A stretch of 64,000 bases of DNA from an uncultured Pedobacter sp. GTDB taxonomy: Bacteria; Bacteroidota; Bacteroidia; Sphingobacteriales; Sphingobacteriaceae. The notes under the pieces were generated by a model. The model ran no database searches and was not told the origin of the DNA. It worked only from the letters and a program-made list of their open reading frames with translations. The position numbers and the translations under genes are program-made. Location of the stretch: contig NZ_CAMLIG010000015.1 in assembly GCF_946480185.1 (NCBI RefSeq), positions 30,517 to 94,516 of the forward strand, in the 5' to 3' direction. Shown here one piece after another: positions 57,535 through 63,956 of this stretch (position 1 is its first letter; every line of letters starts with the position of its first letter).

Positions 57535-58029
57535 ATGAAAAAAACAATTTTATACCTTTCGGCGATCTGTGTTTTTGCCGCTTGTAACAGCGATACAAAA
57601 AACACCGAAAATACTGGCGATAGCGTACAAACCACGTCAACTAAAAAAGTGCAACCTGCACAGCTTTTTGATGTTCCTTGGGCCGCGGTTTTGGATTCTG
57701 CCTCTCAAAAAATAAGCATGACCAGAACTGCCGAGGTAAAAATTGAGGATTTAAACATTAACAACGTTACCGAATCTTTAAACAGAAAATATCCTGAAAT
57801 ATTAATCTCGGAACCTACACAGAGGAACGACACTGTTTTTGTAAAGATTAAAGACGCCAATTACTTAACGCAAGGCGCTGGAACAATGGGAGCCGAAATA
57901 TATTTAGCAGAAAGCACTTATTCTTTTACCCAAATACCAGGTGTATCATTTGTGACTTACGATTTTACAGTGGGCGATCACGCTTCGCCGGGGACATTTA
58001 ACCGTTCTGATTTTAACTTTAAAAAATAA
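57535..58029 (+). CDS. Lipoprotein of unknown function
   Basis: The lipobox FAAC gives Cys17, followed by a Thr/Asn/Asp-rich linker. The remaining ~120 residues form a small alpha/beta domain (AAVLDSASQKISMTRT, AEIYLAESTYSFTQIPGVSFVTYDF). I do not recognise the family; it weakly recalls GerMN-like folds. It is between the SDR and PAS genes and is probably co-transcribed with both. Confidence 0.65.
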   Translation: MKKTILYLSAICVFAACNSDTKNTENTGDSVQTTSTKKVQPAQLFDVPWAAVLDSASQKISMTRTAEVKIEDLNINNVTESLNRKYPEILISEPTQRNDTVFVKIKDANYLTQGAGTMGAEIYLAESTYSFTQIPGVSFVTYDFTVGDHASPGTFNRSDFNFKK

Positions 58030-58052
58030 ATTAGCGCTTTAGAAAAATATAA

Positions 58053-59936
58053 ATGTTAGAACATTCAACATCCTTTCTAGTTGATCATTTAATCTCTCAG
58101 AGCGCAGACTTAATTTGCATTTGCGATGAATATGGCAAGGTATTAAAGGCCAATAAAACAATTATTGATTTATCGGAGAAAACATTGCCCGATATTGTGG
58201 GCCAGCCACTTGAAAGCCTTTTTTCGGAGAAGAATCAGAAATTAAACGATTTGCTGTATAGCAAGCTTTTAAGTGTTAATGATGAAGAGCATTTTATCAA
58301 TAATATTATCCACCAAGACGGCACACTACAATCTGTATCATGGCAAATTTCTAAGTTCGAGGAATTACGGATTATACGTGGAACGCTTTCTAAATCTTAT
58401 GTAAACCATCCAGAACTAAAAACAGACGTAAGGTTAAAAGCAATTATTGACAATGCATCAGACTGCTTTTTTATTTTAGACAAAGACCTAAACGTTATAT
58501 TCCAGAACAAGGCGGCTATTAAAAAATTTGCTCATCCGCAGTTTCAAACCGGCACCAACATTTTCTTCGGAAGCTTTCCGGAAGAAACAAACATTAAATT
58601 TTTTGGCCATTTCAAACATGCCCTAATCAATAAAAGCCATTTAAAATTTGTGGAGTTTTCTGCAATATTAAATTGCTGGTTTAGTATTGATGCAATTCCT
58701 TACGGTGATGAGTTAAACATTTTGGTCTGCGATATTTCTGACCGAATTGTTGATCATAAAATTAACGAACTGGAGCTAAAAACCTTTGAAATGAATATTG
58801 CAAAAGAATTTCCTGTAAATGATATTCTGCAATTTCTATTGAAAGGCTTCCAATCACTTTATCCTCATTTAGACAGCTCAATTTCAAGAATTGCAGACCA
58901 AAAAATGTGGCCTGTTGCAAGTACAAATTTACCGCCAAGTTATATTGAAGCTATAAACGGCGAAACCATCAGTATCGAAACAGGATCATGCGGAAGTGCC
59001 GCTTTCCTTAAAAAAAGTGTTATCACCTTTGATCTGGCTACGGATGAAAACTGGAAAAATTTTCACCATTTGATAACTCCGTTTGGTTATAAATCATGTT
59101 GGTCTTTCCCTATTTTAAGCAATAAAAGCTTTGAAGTGATGGCTACTTTTGCACTTTATACGAAAGAGAACAAAACACCCACAGAAAACGAGACCAAAAG
59201 CATTGCCAGACTTTGCAACATCATTAAAATTATATTTGAAGATTTAAAGCAAGATGATGCCATTTTGATGATGAACAACCGTTACAAGATGGTTACCATG
59301 GCTACCAATGATGCCATTTACGATTGGAATTTAATTACTAACGGAGTTTATTGGAGCGAAAATCTTTATAATATTTTTGGATATACACCAACAGAAGCAC
59401 ACCAGACCAAAAATTGGTGGATAAACCACATACACCGTGATGATAGGGCGCAAACCGTTAAGGCATTAAGAGACTGTTTAAGAAAAAAGGAATCGGGCTG
59501 GATTGCAGAGTACAGACTTAAATGTAAAAATGATGATTTTAAATATGTTTACAACAGAGGCTATATTATTTACGACAAGCAAAACCGGCCTATTTCTATA
59601 ATCGGCGCCATACAAGACATCAGCGGGCTTAAAGAACGGGAAATTAAGATTATCAATCAAAACAAGAGGTTAAAGGAAATTGCACAAATTAATTCTCATG
59701 ATTTGCGGAGACCGGTAACCAGTATTTTGGGCTTAATCAGTTTGTTTGATAAGGATAATGTTGCCAACGACAACAATAAAGTTATGATAGAATATTTGCA
59801 AAAAGCTACGGAGGAGCTGGACCAAGTGATTCATACTATTGTTTCTAAAACTTTAGAAGCAGACGAAACTATTTACAGCAAATCACATAAATTTAAAATT
59901 TCGGTTGTTCCAAATCCTGCACAGGATCCTGAATAA
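58053..59936 (+). CDS. PAS/GAF sensor protein ending after the HisKA-like helix (no ATPase domain)
   Basis: Domains in order: PAS (~8-115), a second PAS (~120-225), GAF-like (~245-395, with GSCGSAAFLKKSVITFDL), a PAS/PAC (~405-525, with YDWNLITNGVYWSENLYNIFGY), and a HisKA-like dimerisation helix with His549 in NSHDLRRPVTSILGL. It then stops after ~75 more residues, with no HATPase G-boxes. So it cannot autophosphorylate alone, although a phosphoacceptor-like His is present. It may act as a scaffold or get its phosphate from another kinase. No membrane helix, so cytoplasmic. Confidence 0.85.
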   Translation: MLEHSTSFLVDHLISQSADLICICDEYGKVLKANKTIIDLSEKTLPDIVGQPLESLFSEKNQKLNDLLYSKLLSVNDEEHFINNIIHQDGTLQSVSWQISKFEELRIIRGTLSKSYVNHPELKTDVRLKAIIDNASDCFFILDKDLNVIFQNKAAIKKFAHPQFQTGTNIFFGSFPEETNIKFFGHFKHALINKSHLKFVEFSAILNCWFSIDAIPYGDELNILVCDISDRIVDHKINELELKTFEMNIAKEFPVNDILQFLLKGFQSLYPHLDSSISRIADQKMWPVASTNLPPSYIEAINGETISIETGSCGSAAFLKKSVITFDLATDENWKNFHHLITPFGYKSCWSFPILSNKSFEVMATFALYTKENKTPTENETKSIARLCNIIKIIFEDLKQDDAILMMNNRYKMVTMATNDAIYDWNLITNGVYWSENLYNIFGYTPTEAHQTKNWWINHIHRDDRAQTVKALRDCLRKKESGWIAEYRLKCKNDDFKYVYNRGYIIYDKQNRPISIIGAIQDISGLKEREIKIINQNKRLKEIAQINSHDLRRPVTSILGLISLFDKDNVANDNNKVMIEYLQKATEELDQVIHTIVSKTLEADETIYSKSHKFKISVVPNPAQDPE

Positions 59937-60023
59937 GTTGAGTTTTAGTTCTTGTCTATAAAATGGCATATCGCCTAAACAGAATCTGTTTAAAATTTAT
60001 CTGATAATTTGTTTATACTTACC
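59937..60023. other. Non-coding sequence after the PAS gene
   Basis: No gene is visible here. It leads into the hairpin-rich region described separately. Confidence 0.4.
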
Positions 60024-60149
60024 GCCAAAAGGTCGATCAGTTTCTTTTGGCTAAAAGGGCGTTAAATTTTTTCCTATTCTTTATATTTTGCAAGGAACCC
60101 AAAAGTGTGATGCAGTTTTCGGGATAGCTTCGGGCTTTTTGCAAAATAT
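60024..60149. repeat. Nested hairpins in an intergenic region, candidate dispersed repeat
   Basis: The arms GCCAAAAG (60024-60031) and CTTTTGGC (60044-60051) are exact complements. Further along, ATATTTTGCAA (60083-60093) and TTGCAAAATAT (60139-60149) form an 11-bp stem around ~45 nt, which itself contains CCCAAAA/TTTTcGGG. Such structure in a non-coding gap suggests a miniature or dispersed element; the copy number is unknown. Confidence 0.45.
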
Positions 60150-60276
60150 GCCTTGTTCTGCTCAAAAACAAACTATAATATTTTACAAGCAGCTAAATAG
60201 TGCTATAACTGATTTATATTAGCGATATAAATTTTATTGTTAATTAATATTTTCAAAAGAAAACAAAGCGTTAGGG

Positions 60277-60334
60277 ATTGCAGTGAAAATCCTTTTTTTG
60301 CTTTTTCAGCGAAAAAAGATTGTAACGGAAAGCC
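60277..60334. repeat. Pair of related 17-bp motifs, REP-like
   Basis: GATTGCAGTGAAAATCC (60277-60293) and GATTGTAACGGAAAGCC (60318-60334) are imperfect direct copies. A short palindrome CTTTTTC/GAAAAAG lies between them. The layout resembles known intergenic repeats of this lineage; the exact family is not known to me. Confidence 0.45.
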
Positions 60335-60452
60335 CGCCCGAACGCCCAAATAATCATTTTAATAATTAGGTAAAGAAAAGCGAGCGGTTAACTATCAAGG
60401 CTGTTGAGCAATTGAAACGCAATTGAAACTAGGCTTCAGGAATTATAAAAAG

Positions 60453-60491
60453 CCAGACTTACGATTTCTGCACAAAGCCCTGTAAGCCTGG
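60453..60491 (-). terminator. Terminator after ssb
   Basis: CCAGACTTAC pairs with GTAAGCCTGG (one mismatch). On the minus strand it is followed by a T run. Confidence 0.7.
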
Positions 60492-60522
60492 ATTAAAAAA
60501 TTGCCGCTAAGTTTTGTGTGTA

Positions 60523-60858
60523 TTATTTTTTGCCCAGCATTACCATTTCATTTACTACAATCTCTGTATAAAACCTTTTAACGCCTTCTTTATCGGTATA
60601 GCTTTTGGTCACCAATTTTCCTTCAATTGCTACTTCACTTCCTTTGCTTAAGTATTTGGCCGCAATATCAGCCTGTTTATCCCACAGTACTAAATTGTGC
60701 CACTGTGTTTCTTCTATTTTATCGCCTTTTTCATTTTTATAGCTATCGTTTGTTGCCAAACTCATTTTAGCCAACTTTTTGGTTTTAGAAATTTCTTTCA
60801 CTTCTGGTGCCGCACCTAAAAAACCAATTAATCTTACACTGTTTCTTAAATTACTCAT
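60523..60858 (-). CDS. ssb: Single-stranded DNA-binding protein, short form without acidic C-terminal tail
   Basis: The ATG chosen (MSNLRNSVRLIGFLGAAPEV) gives 111 residues; the longer frame adds a Cys-rich tail that is not SSB-like. The OB fold is complete: MSLATNDSYKN, ETQWHNLVLWDKQADIAAKYLSKGSEVAIEGKL (short parts), and YTEIVVNEMVMLGKK at the end. The protein ends there and lacks the usual disordered region and acidic tip that recruit DNA-repair proteins. This form is typical of accessory SSBs in mobile regions. It lies beside the integrase region and is divergent from the zinc-ribbon gene. Confidence 0.88.
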   Translation of the reverse strand: MSNLRNSVRLIGFLGAAPEVKEISKTKKLAKMSLATNDSYKNEKGDKIEETQWHNLVLWDKQADIAAKYLSKGSEVAIEGKLVTKSYTDKEGVKRFYTEIVVNEMVMLGKK

Positions 60859-60970
60859 GATCTTAAAGTTTAAATTGTAAATGTTTGTTAACGAACAGCT
60901 AACCACCATGGCTAACCGACAGAACAAAGGTGCAGATAGCTCAAAAAACTAGTCGGATGTTAAACAATTA

Positions 60971-60990
60971 TATCCGTATATAATCGGATA
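60971..60990. promoter_or_regulatory. Palindrome between ssb and the zinc-ribbon gene, candidate operator
   Basis: TATCCG (60971-60976) and CGGATA (60985-60990) face each other 8 bp apart, and another half-site TCGGAT occurs at 60953-60958. The location, between divergent genes, fits a shared repressor site. Confidence 0.4.
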
Positions 60991-61044
60991 AATACGAATA
61001 ATATATCTATATTTAACACTTAAACCTCTTTTTATCATTTACTT

Positions 61045-61401
61045 ATGGAAAAAACATGTTTGGATTGTGGCACAAACATAAAAGGCAGAGCCGATAAGAA
61101 ATTTTGTGATGACCAATGCCGAAGCAATTATAATAATAGGCTAAAAGCAGACGACAGCAAGGAAGTAAAACGGATTAACAGTATTTTGTTTAAAAACAGA
61201 AAAATCCTCACCGCCTTAAATCCCGACGGTAAAACTAAAGTACCAAAGGCAAAATTAGAGAAAGCCGGTTTCAATTTTTTGTATTTTACCCACCAATACC
61301 AGACTGTTAAGGGCAGTTTATATATCTTCTGTTATGATTATGGGTATTTGCAGTTAGAAAACGACTGGTATCTGCTGGTGCGGAAACTGGAAGAACAGTA
61401 A
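61045..61401 (+). CDS. Small protein with an N-terminal zinc ribbon (DUF2116-like)
   Basis: The beginning has four cysteines in CLDCGTNIKGRADKKFCDDQC, a treble-clef or ribbon zinc-binding pattern, followed by RSNYNNR. The other ~85 residues are an unassigned domain, with LEKAGFNFLYFTHQYQTVKG and a Tyr-rich end. It may bind nucleic acid or protein. It is divergent from ssb and transcribed toward the recombinase. Function unknown. Confidence 0.65.
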   Translation: MEKTCLDCGTNIKGRADKKFCDDQCRSNYNNRLKADDSKEVKRINSILFKNRKILTALNPDGKTKVPKAKLEKAGFNFLYFTHQYQTVKGSLYIFCYDYGYLQLENDWYLLVRKLEEQ

Positions 61402-61657
61402 ACTGTTTTTATGGCCAAACGCTCGGCAGGCGCAGCATGTTTCCTTACAAGAACATTATCCCCATATCGCACTGCAGAAAAACCTGCATGGCTATTATTG
61501 TGTGTCCTCGCCTTTTTTTAAGGCTATTTTTGATTTTATATGTAGGGTTAAGCAAGAAAGATTTTTTCATATCCGAGTCCGACAAACCGTATGCTAAGAA
61601 ATTTTTGTAATTTATGAGACAAATTTGCTATTTTGGATTTTATTAGACCTTGAAAAA
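61402..61657. other. Gap between the zinc-ribbon gene and the recombinase gene
   Basis: No gene is seen. A short hairpin GCCTTTTTTTAAGGC lies near 61513 and may end the zinc-ribbon transcript. The recombinase promoter should lie in the rest. Confidence 0.4.
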
Positions 61658-62704
61658 ATGGAATTTGAAGCAAAGTTAATTCGGCATCGTAACAAAAACA
61701 GGATTGCTGTTTGGTTTGAAAACAAGCCTGAGCTGATTACGAGATTTAGGAGACTGGATGATGCCATGTGGAGTTCGACTTTGGGCGTTTGGCATTTGCC
61801 GGATACACAAACAAACCGCGAAAAGTTTAATTTAGAAGCCGACAAAGGTAAAGGTGTGCCTTATTTAGCCAAAATTGAGCAGATTGAGCTTTTTAAGAAA
61901 TACCTAAACACGAAACGATATAGCCCGAATACGGTAAAAACCTATTCGGAAGCTTTGCAGACTTTTTTATTTTTTTACAACGATAAAGCTATAAAAGACA
62001 TTAACAACCAAGATGTTGTAGCATTTTATAATGATTATATTTTAGAGAAAAAGCTTTCAATCTCGTTCCAGAATCAGGTGGTTAATGCTCTTAAATTATA
62101 CTTTAAAACGATAAAAGAAACAGCAATAAACGTTGATAAAATTTACAGGCCAAAAAGAGAAAAGCTTTTGCCCAATGTTTTAAGCAAGGAAGAGGTTAAG
62201 AAAATTTTAAATGTACATAGCAATATTAAACATAAAGCGATGCTATGTTTGATTTATAGCTGTGGATTGAGGCGGAGCGAGTTGCTGAACTTAAAACCAA
62301 AAGATATTGACTCGAAAAGAAATTTGGTAATTATTAGGCAGGCCAAAGGAAGGAAAGATAGGATTGCGCCACTCTCGCCCGCTATTTTAGATATCCTTAG
62401 GGATTATTACAAAGCATATAAACCGGGAGAATGGTTATTTGAAGGAAAATACCCCAATACGGCTTATGACGAAAGGAGTTTAGGGCTGGTATTAAAACAG
62501 GCATTAGCAAAATCAAAAATAAATAAGCCAGTAACGCTTCATTGGCTGAGGCACAGCTATGCCACACATTTATTAGAGAGCGGGACGGATTTACGTTACA
62601 TTCAGGAAATTTTAGGCCACAAAAGCAGCAGAACGACAGAAATTTATACTCATGTAAGTACAAAAAGTTTACAAAAAGTAAAAAGTCCTTTTGATGATTT
62701 ATAG
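61658..62704 (+). CDS. Tyrosine recombinase (integrase) adjoining a cassette array; not of the IntI type
   Basis: This is a complete site-specific recombinase of 348 residues. The ATG chosen (MEFEAKLIRH) is better than the TTG 33 bp upstream. An extra N-terminal domain (~1-70, with RLDDAMWSSTLGVWHLPDT) is followed by a SAM-like core-binding domain (~78-165) and the catalytic domain with Arg205 (CGLRRSE), Lys230, His295, Arg298 (HWLRHS), His321 and nucleophile Tyr330. The spacing Lys-to-His is 65 residues. It is 72 in XerD and 106 in class 1 IntI, so the insertion that IntI uses to hold folded attC DNA is absent. The end, KVKSPFDDL, resembles the IntI end RSPLDAL. The gene stops 98 bp before the first cassette junction and runs in the same direction as the cassettes. 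Confidence 0.9.
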   Translation: MEFEAKLIRHRNKNRIAVWFENKPELITRFRRLDDAMWSSTLGVWHLPDTQTNREKFNLEADKGKGVPYLAKIEQIELFKKYLNTKRYSPNTVKTYSEALQTFLFFYNDKAIKDINNQDVVAFYNDYILEKKLSISFQNQVVNALKLYFKTIKETAINVDKIYRPKREKLLPNVLSKEEVKKILNVHSNIKHKAMLCLIYSCGLRRSELLNLKPKDIDSKRNLVIIRQAKGRKDRIAPLSPAILDILRDYYKAYKPGEWLFEGKYPNTAYDERSLGLVLKQALAKSKINKPVTLHWLRHSYATHLLESGTDLRYIQEILGHKSSRTTEIYTHVSTKSLQKVKSPFDDL

Positions 62705-62811
62705 AATTTAAATATATTTATAAAAATATGTTCACACACGGACTAGACATATACAACATTATTTGGTTGTATATAAGAAGTTTTATAGGACATATATGTA
62801 AGTTACCGCTA
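62705..62811 (+). other. attI-like region with the first recombination junction
   Basis: The junction is G-TTACCGCTA, with G at 62802 and the cassette beginning at 62803. Upstream are two direct copies of GACATATA (62746-62753 and 62789-62796) and an inverted repeat ATACAAC/GTTGTAT (62751-62757, 62766-62772). These may be recombinase-binding sites, since class 1 attI also has direct repeats. They could equally be chance in AT-rich DNA. A clear promoter for the cassettes was not found. Confidence 0.6.
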
Positions 62812-63435
62812 ATTGTGCCGACATGAAAGACTATACAAAAAAGGATTATATTCTTCACTTTCTAAGTGAAAATAATTCAAAATCTATTGGCGAATATTGT
62901 AAAAATATAAATGCTGACTATAATGAAATATGTTCACTTGTTGACGACTTAATACATCTTGAACTTGTTGATATTATTCCAATATCCAGTAAACACGGAA
63001 ATAGACATGACAAATTATTAACAATAAATCATCGTGGTCTTTTCTTTTTAAAAAATGGAGGTTTCACATCTACTAAAAAAGCAGAAACAAGGAAACACAG
63101 ACTTAGTATTGCTAAAGAAATCATGACGTACACCAGTACTTTTGCTATTATCATCATATCATATTTTAATTATACTGCCACAGACAAAGCAAATGACAAT
63201 AAAGAGGTTACAAAAAAATTAAATTTCACTATCGATAGTTTGAAAAAGTCAAACGACATATTAAATACTAAACTTCATTACTACGAACTGAATAAAAAAA
63301 ACAACTAGCGGTAACCACAGGTTTAAAAAATTGCGGGCGAAGTGCTTTCACTTCCTTCATCACCATTTATTTAATTTTGTGCGGTGCGACATCGGTTCTG
63401 CAAGCAATTTCGCAATTTCTCAAACCTGCCAACCG
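62803..63435 (+). mobile_element. Cassette 1 of an integron-like array (633 bp)
   Basis: The unit starts TTACCGCTA and ends at the G before the next junction. The first 10 bases plus the preceding G (GTTACCGCTA) are the exact reverse complement of TAGCGGTAAC (63306-63315) at its right end. The match extends to 14 of 15 positions (ACAA-x-TAGCGGTAAC). It carries one ORF on the same strand. This is the structure expected of a gene cassette that can form a circle by joining its ends. Confidence 0.82.
62823..63308 (+). CDS. Cassette 1 cargo: unknown membrane protein with winged-helix-like N-terminus
   Basis: The ATG is 21 bp after the recombination point, and the stop TAG is the first three bases of the attC outer arm, as is common in integron cassettes. 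The protein (161 residues) has a helical, winged-helix-like N-terminal part (~1-80, KDYTKKDYILHFLSENNSKS, LVDDLIHLELVDIIPIS), one transmembrane helix (~107-122, STFAIIIISYFNYTA) and a C-terminal coiled coil (~128-158). I do not recognise the family. Its AT-rich codon use, different from neighbours, fits an acquired gene. Confidence 0.8.
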   Translation: MKDYTKKDYILHFLSENNSKSIGEYCKNINADYNEICSLVDDLIHLELVDIIPISSKHGNRHDKLLTINHRGLFFLKNGGFTSTKKAETRKHRLSIAKEIMTYTSTFAIIIISYFNYTATDKANDNKEVTKKLNFTIDSLKKSNDILNTKLHYYELNKKNN

Positions 63436-63441
63436 TTATGG
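63306..63441 (+). repeat. attC-like site 1
   Basis: The site is 130 bp from the start of the R'' arm to the junction G (63435). R'' is TAGCGGTAAC; then CA; then L'' CAGGTTTAAAAAATTGCG (63318-63335); then an inner hairpin GAAGTG-CTTT-CACTTC; then L' CGCAATTTCTCAAACCTG (63411-63428); then CCAACC; then the core GTTATGG. L'' and L' pair with a few mismatches and leave an asymmetric bulge next to the outer arms, like the unpaired central spacer of integron attC sites. About 104 of the 120 positions after the R'' arm are identical to site 2. Confidence 0.82.
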
Positions 63442-63950
63442 GTAAATGTTCCCCGAACGAAATGCATCAGTAAATGAAAATTTCGACACTGCAAACGGAC
63501 AAATTTGAACTGCCGAAAAGTATTTAAGAAATAGAACAGTAAAACCGAACTAAAACAACCTTTAAACCGACCAGAACGAAAAGAAAATTAGAATTTACAG
63601 CATTTAAAAAAAAACAAGTTTCAGACCGACCTAAACGCTCAACTGAACTGCTCAATTGAACGACATTTTCAATTCTGGTTTCAGCCGACCAAAACGCTGA
63701 CCGACCGAATTTTTTTCGGTTTTTAAGAACAAATTGAAAAGACAAAATTGAACTGTTTCTAAATGCTGACCGAACTGAAACAAAAGCCAATGCTTGAATA
63801 TAATATGGAAAAAACACATCTACCCATAACCACAGGTTTGCAAAATTGCGGGCGAAGTGCTCTCACTTCCTTCACTTCTTTTTATTTAGTTTTGTGGGGT
63901 GCGACAGAGGTTCTGCAAGTAATCTCGCAATTTCGCAAACCTGCCAAACG
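63436..63950 (+). mobile_element. Cassette 2 of an integron-like array (515 bp), little coding potential
   Basis: The unit starts TTATGGGTA, and its right-end arm TACCCATAAC (63821-63830) is an exact complement of GTTATGGGTA. The match extends to 14 of 15 positions (ACAT-x-TACCCATAAC). The interior (63490-63800) is rich in loose ACCGAC/GAACTG motifs. The only same-strand ORF of note is 20 codons, and a 97-codon ORF lies on the minus strand; neither is convincing. Confidence 0.8.
63446..63508 (+). CDS. Possible 20-residue leader ORF of cassette 2
   Basis: The ATG lies 10 bp after the junction. The first 13 codons (MFPERNASVNENF) also occur in cassette 3; of the three differences in the shared 50 bp, the only one inside the codons is synonymous (AAT/AAC). 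That hints at translation, but the ORF is so short that chance is a fair alternative. Confidence 0.25.
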   Translation: MFPERNASVNENFDTANGQI

Positions 63951-63956
63951 TTATAG
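63821..63956 (+). repeat. attC-like site 2
   Basis: The site has the same 130-bp layout as site 1: R'' TACCCATAAC, CA, L'' CAGGTTTGCAAAATTGCG (63833-63850), inner hairpin GAAGTG-CTCT-CACTTC, L' CGCAATTTCGCAAACCTG (63926-63943), CCAAAC, core GTTATAG (G at 63950). L'' and L' differ from perfect complements at only one of 18 positions, so this copy folds even better than site 1. Confidence 0.82.

Noticed and set aside
61625..61657. TTG start of the recombinase upstream of the chosen ATG
   Set aside because: The ATG is preceded by an A-rich stretch and gives the N-terminus usual for this group of recombinases; the extra 11 residues are hydrophobic and not conserved in type.
63306..63435. attC-like units as plain transcription terminators or as group II intron ends
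   Set aside because: They are 130 bp, nearly identical and end at a G-TTA junction whose flank matches the start of the same unit; terminators do not need that, and no intron-encoded protein or domain V is seen.
63490..63800. Repeated ACCGAC and GAACTG motifs, considered as a CRISPR array
   Set aside because: The motifs are 6-8 bp and irregularly spaced; there is no constant repeat/spacer length and no cas gene.
63524..63817. 97-codon ORF on the minus strand in cassette 2
   Set aside because: Its composition reflects the ACCGAC/GAACTG-rich top strand, no start context or family is recognisable, and it faces against the array.
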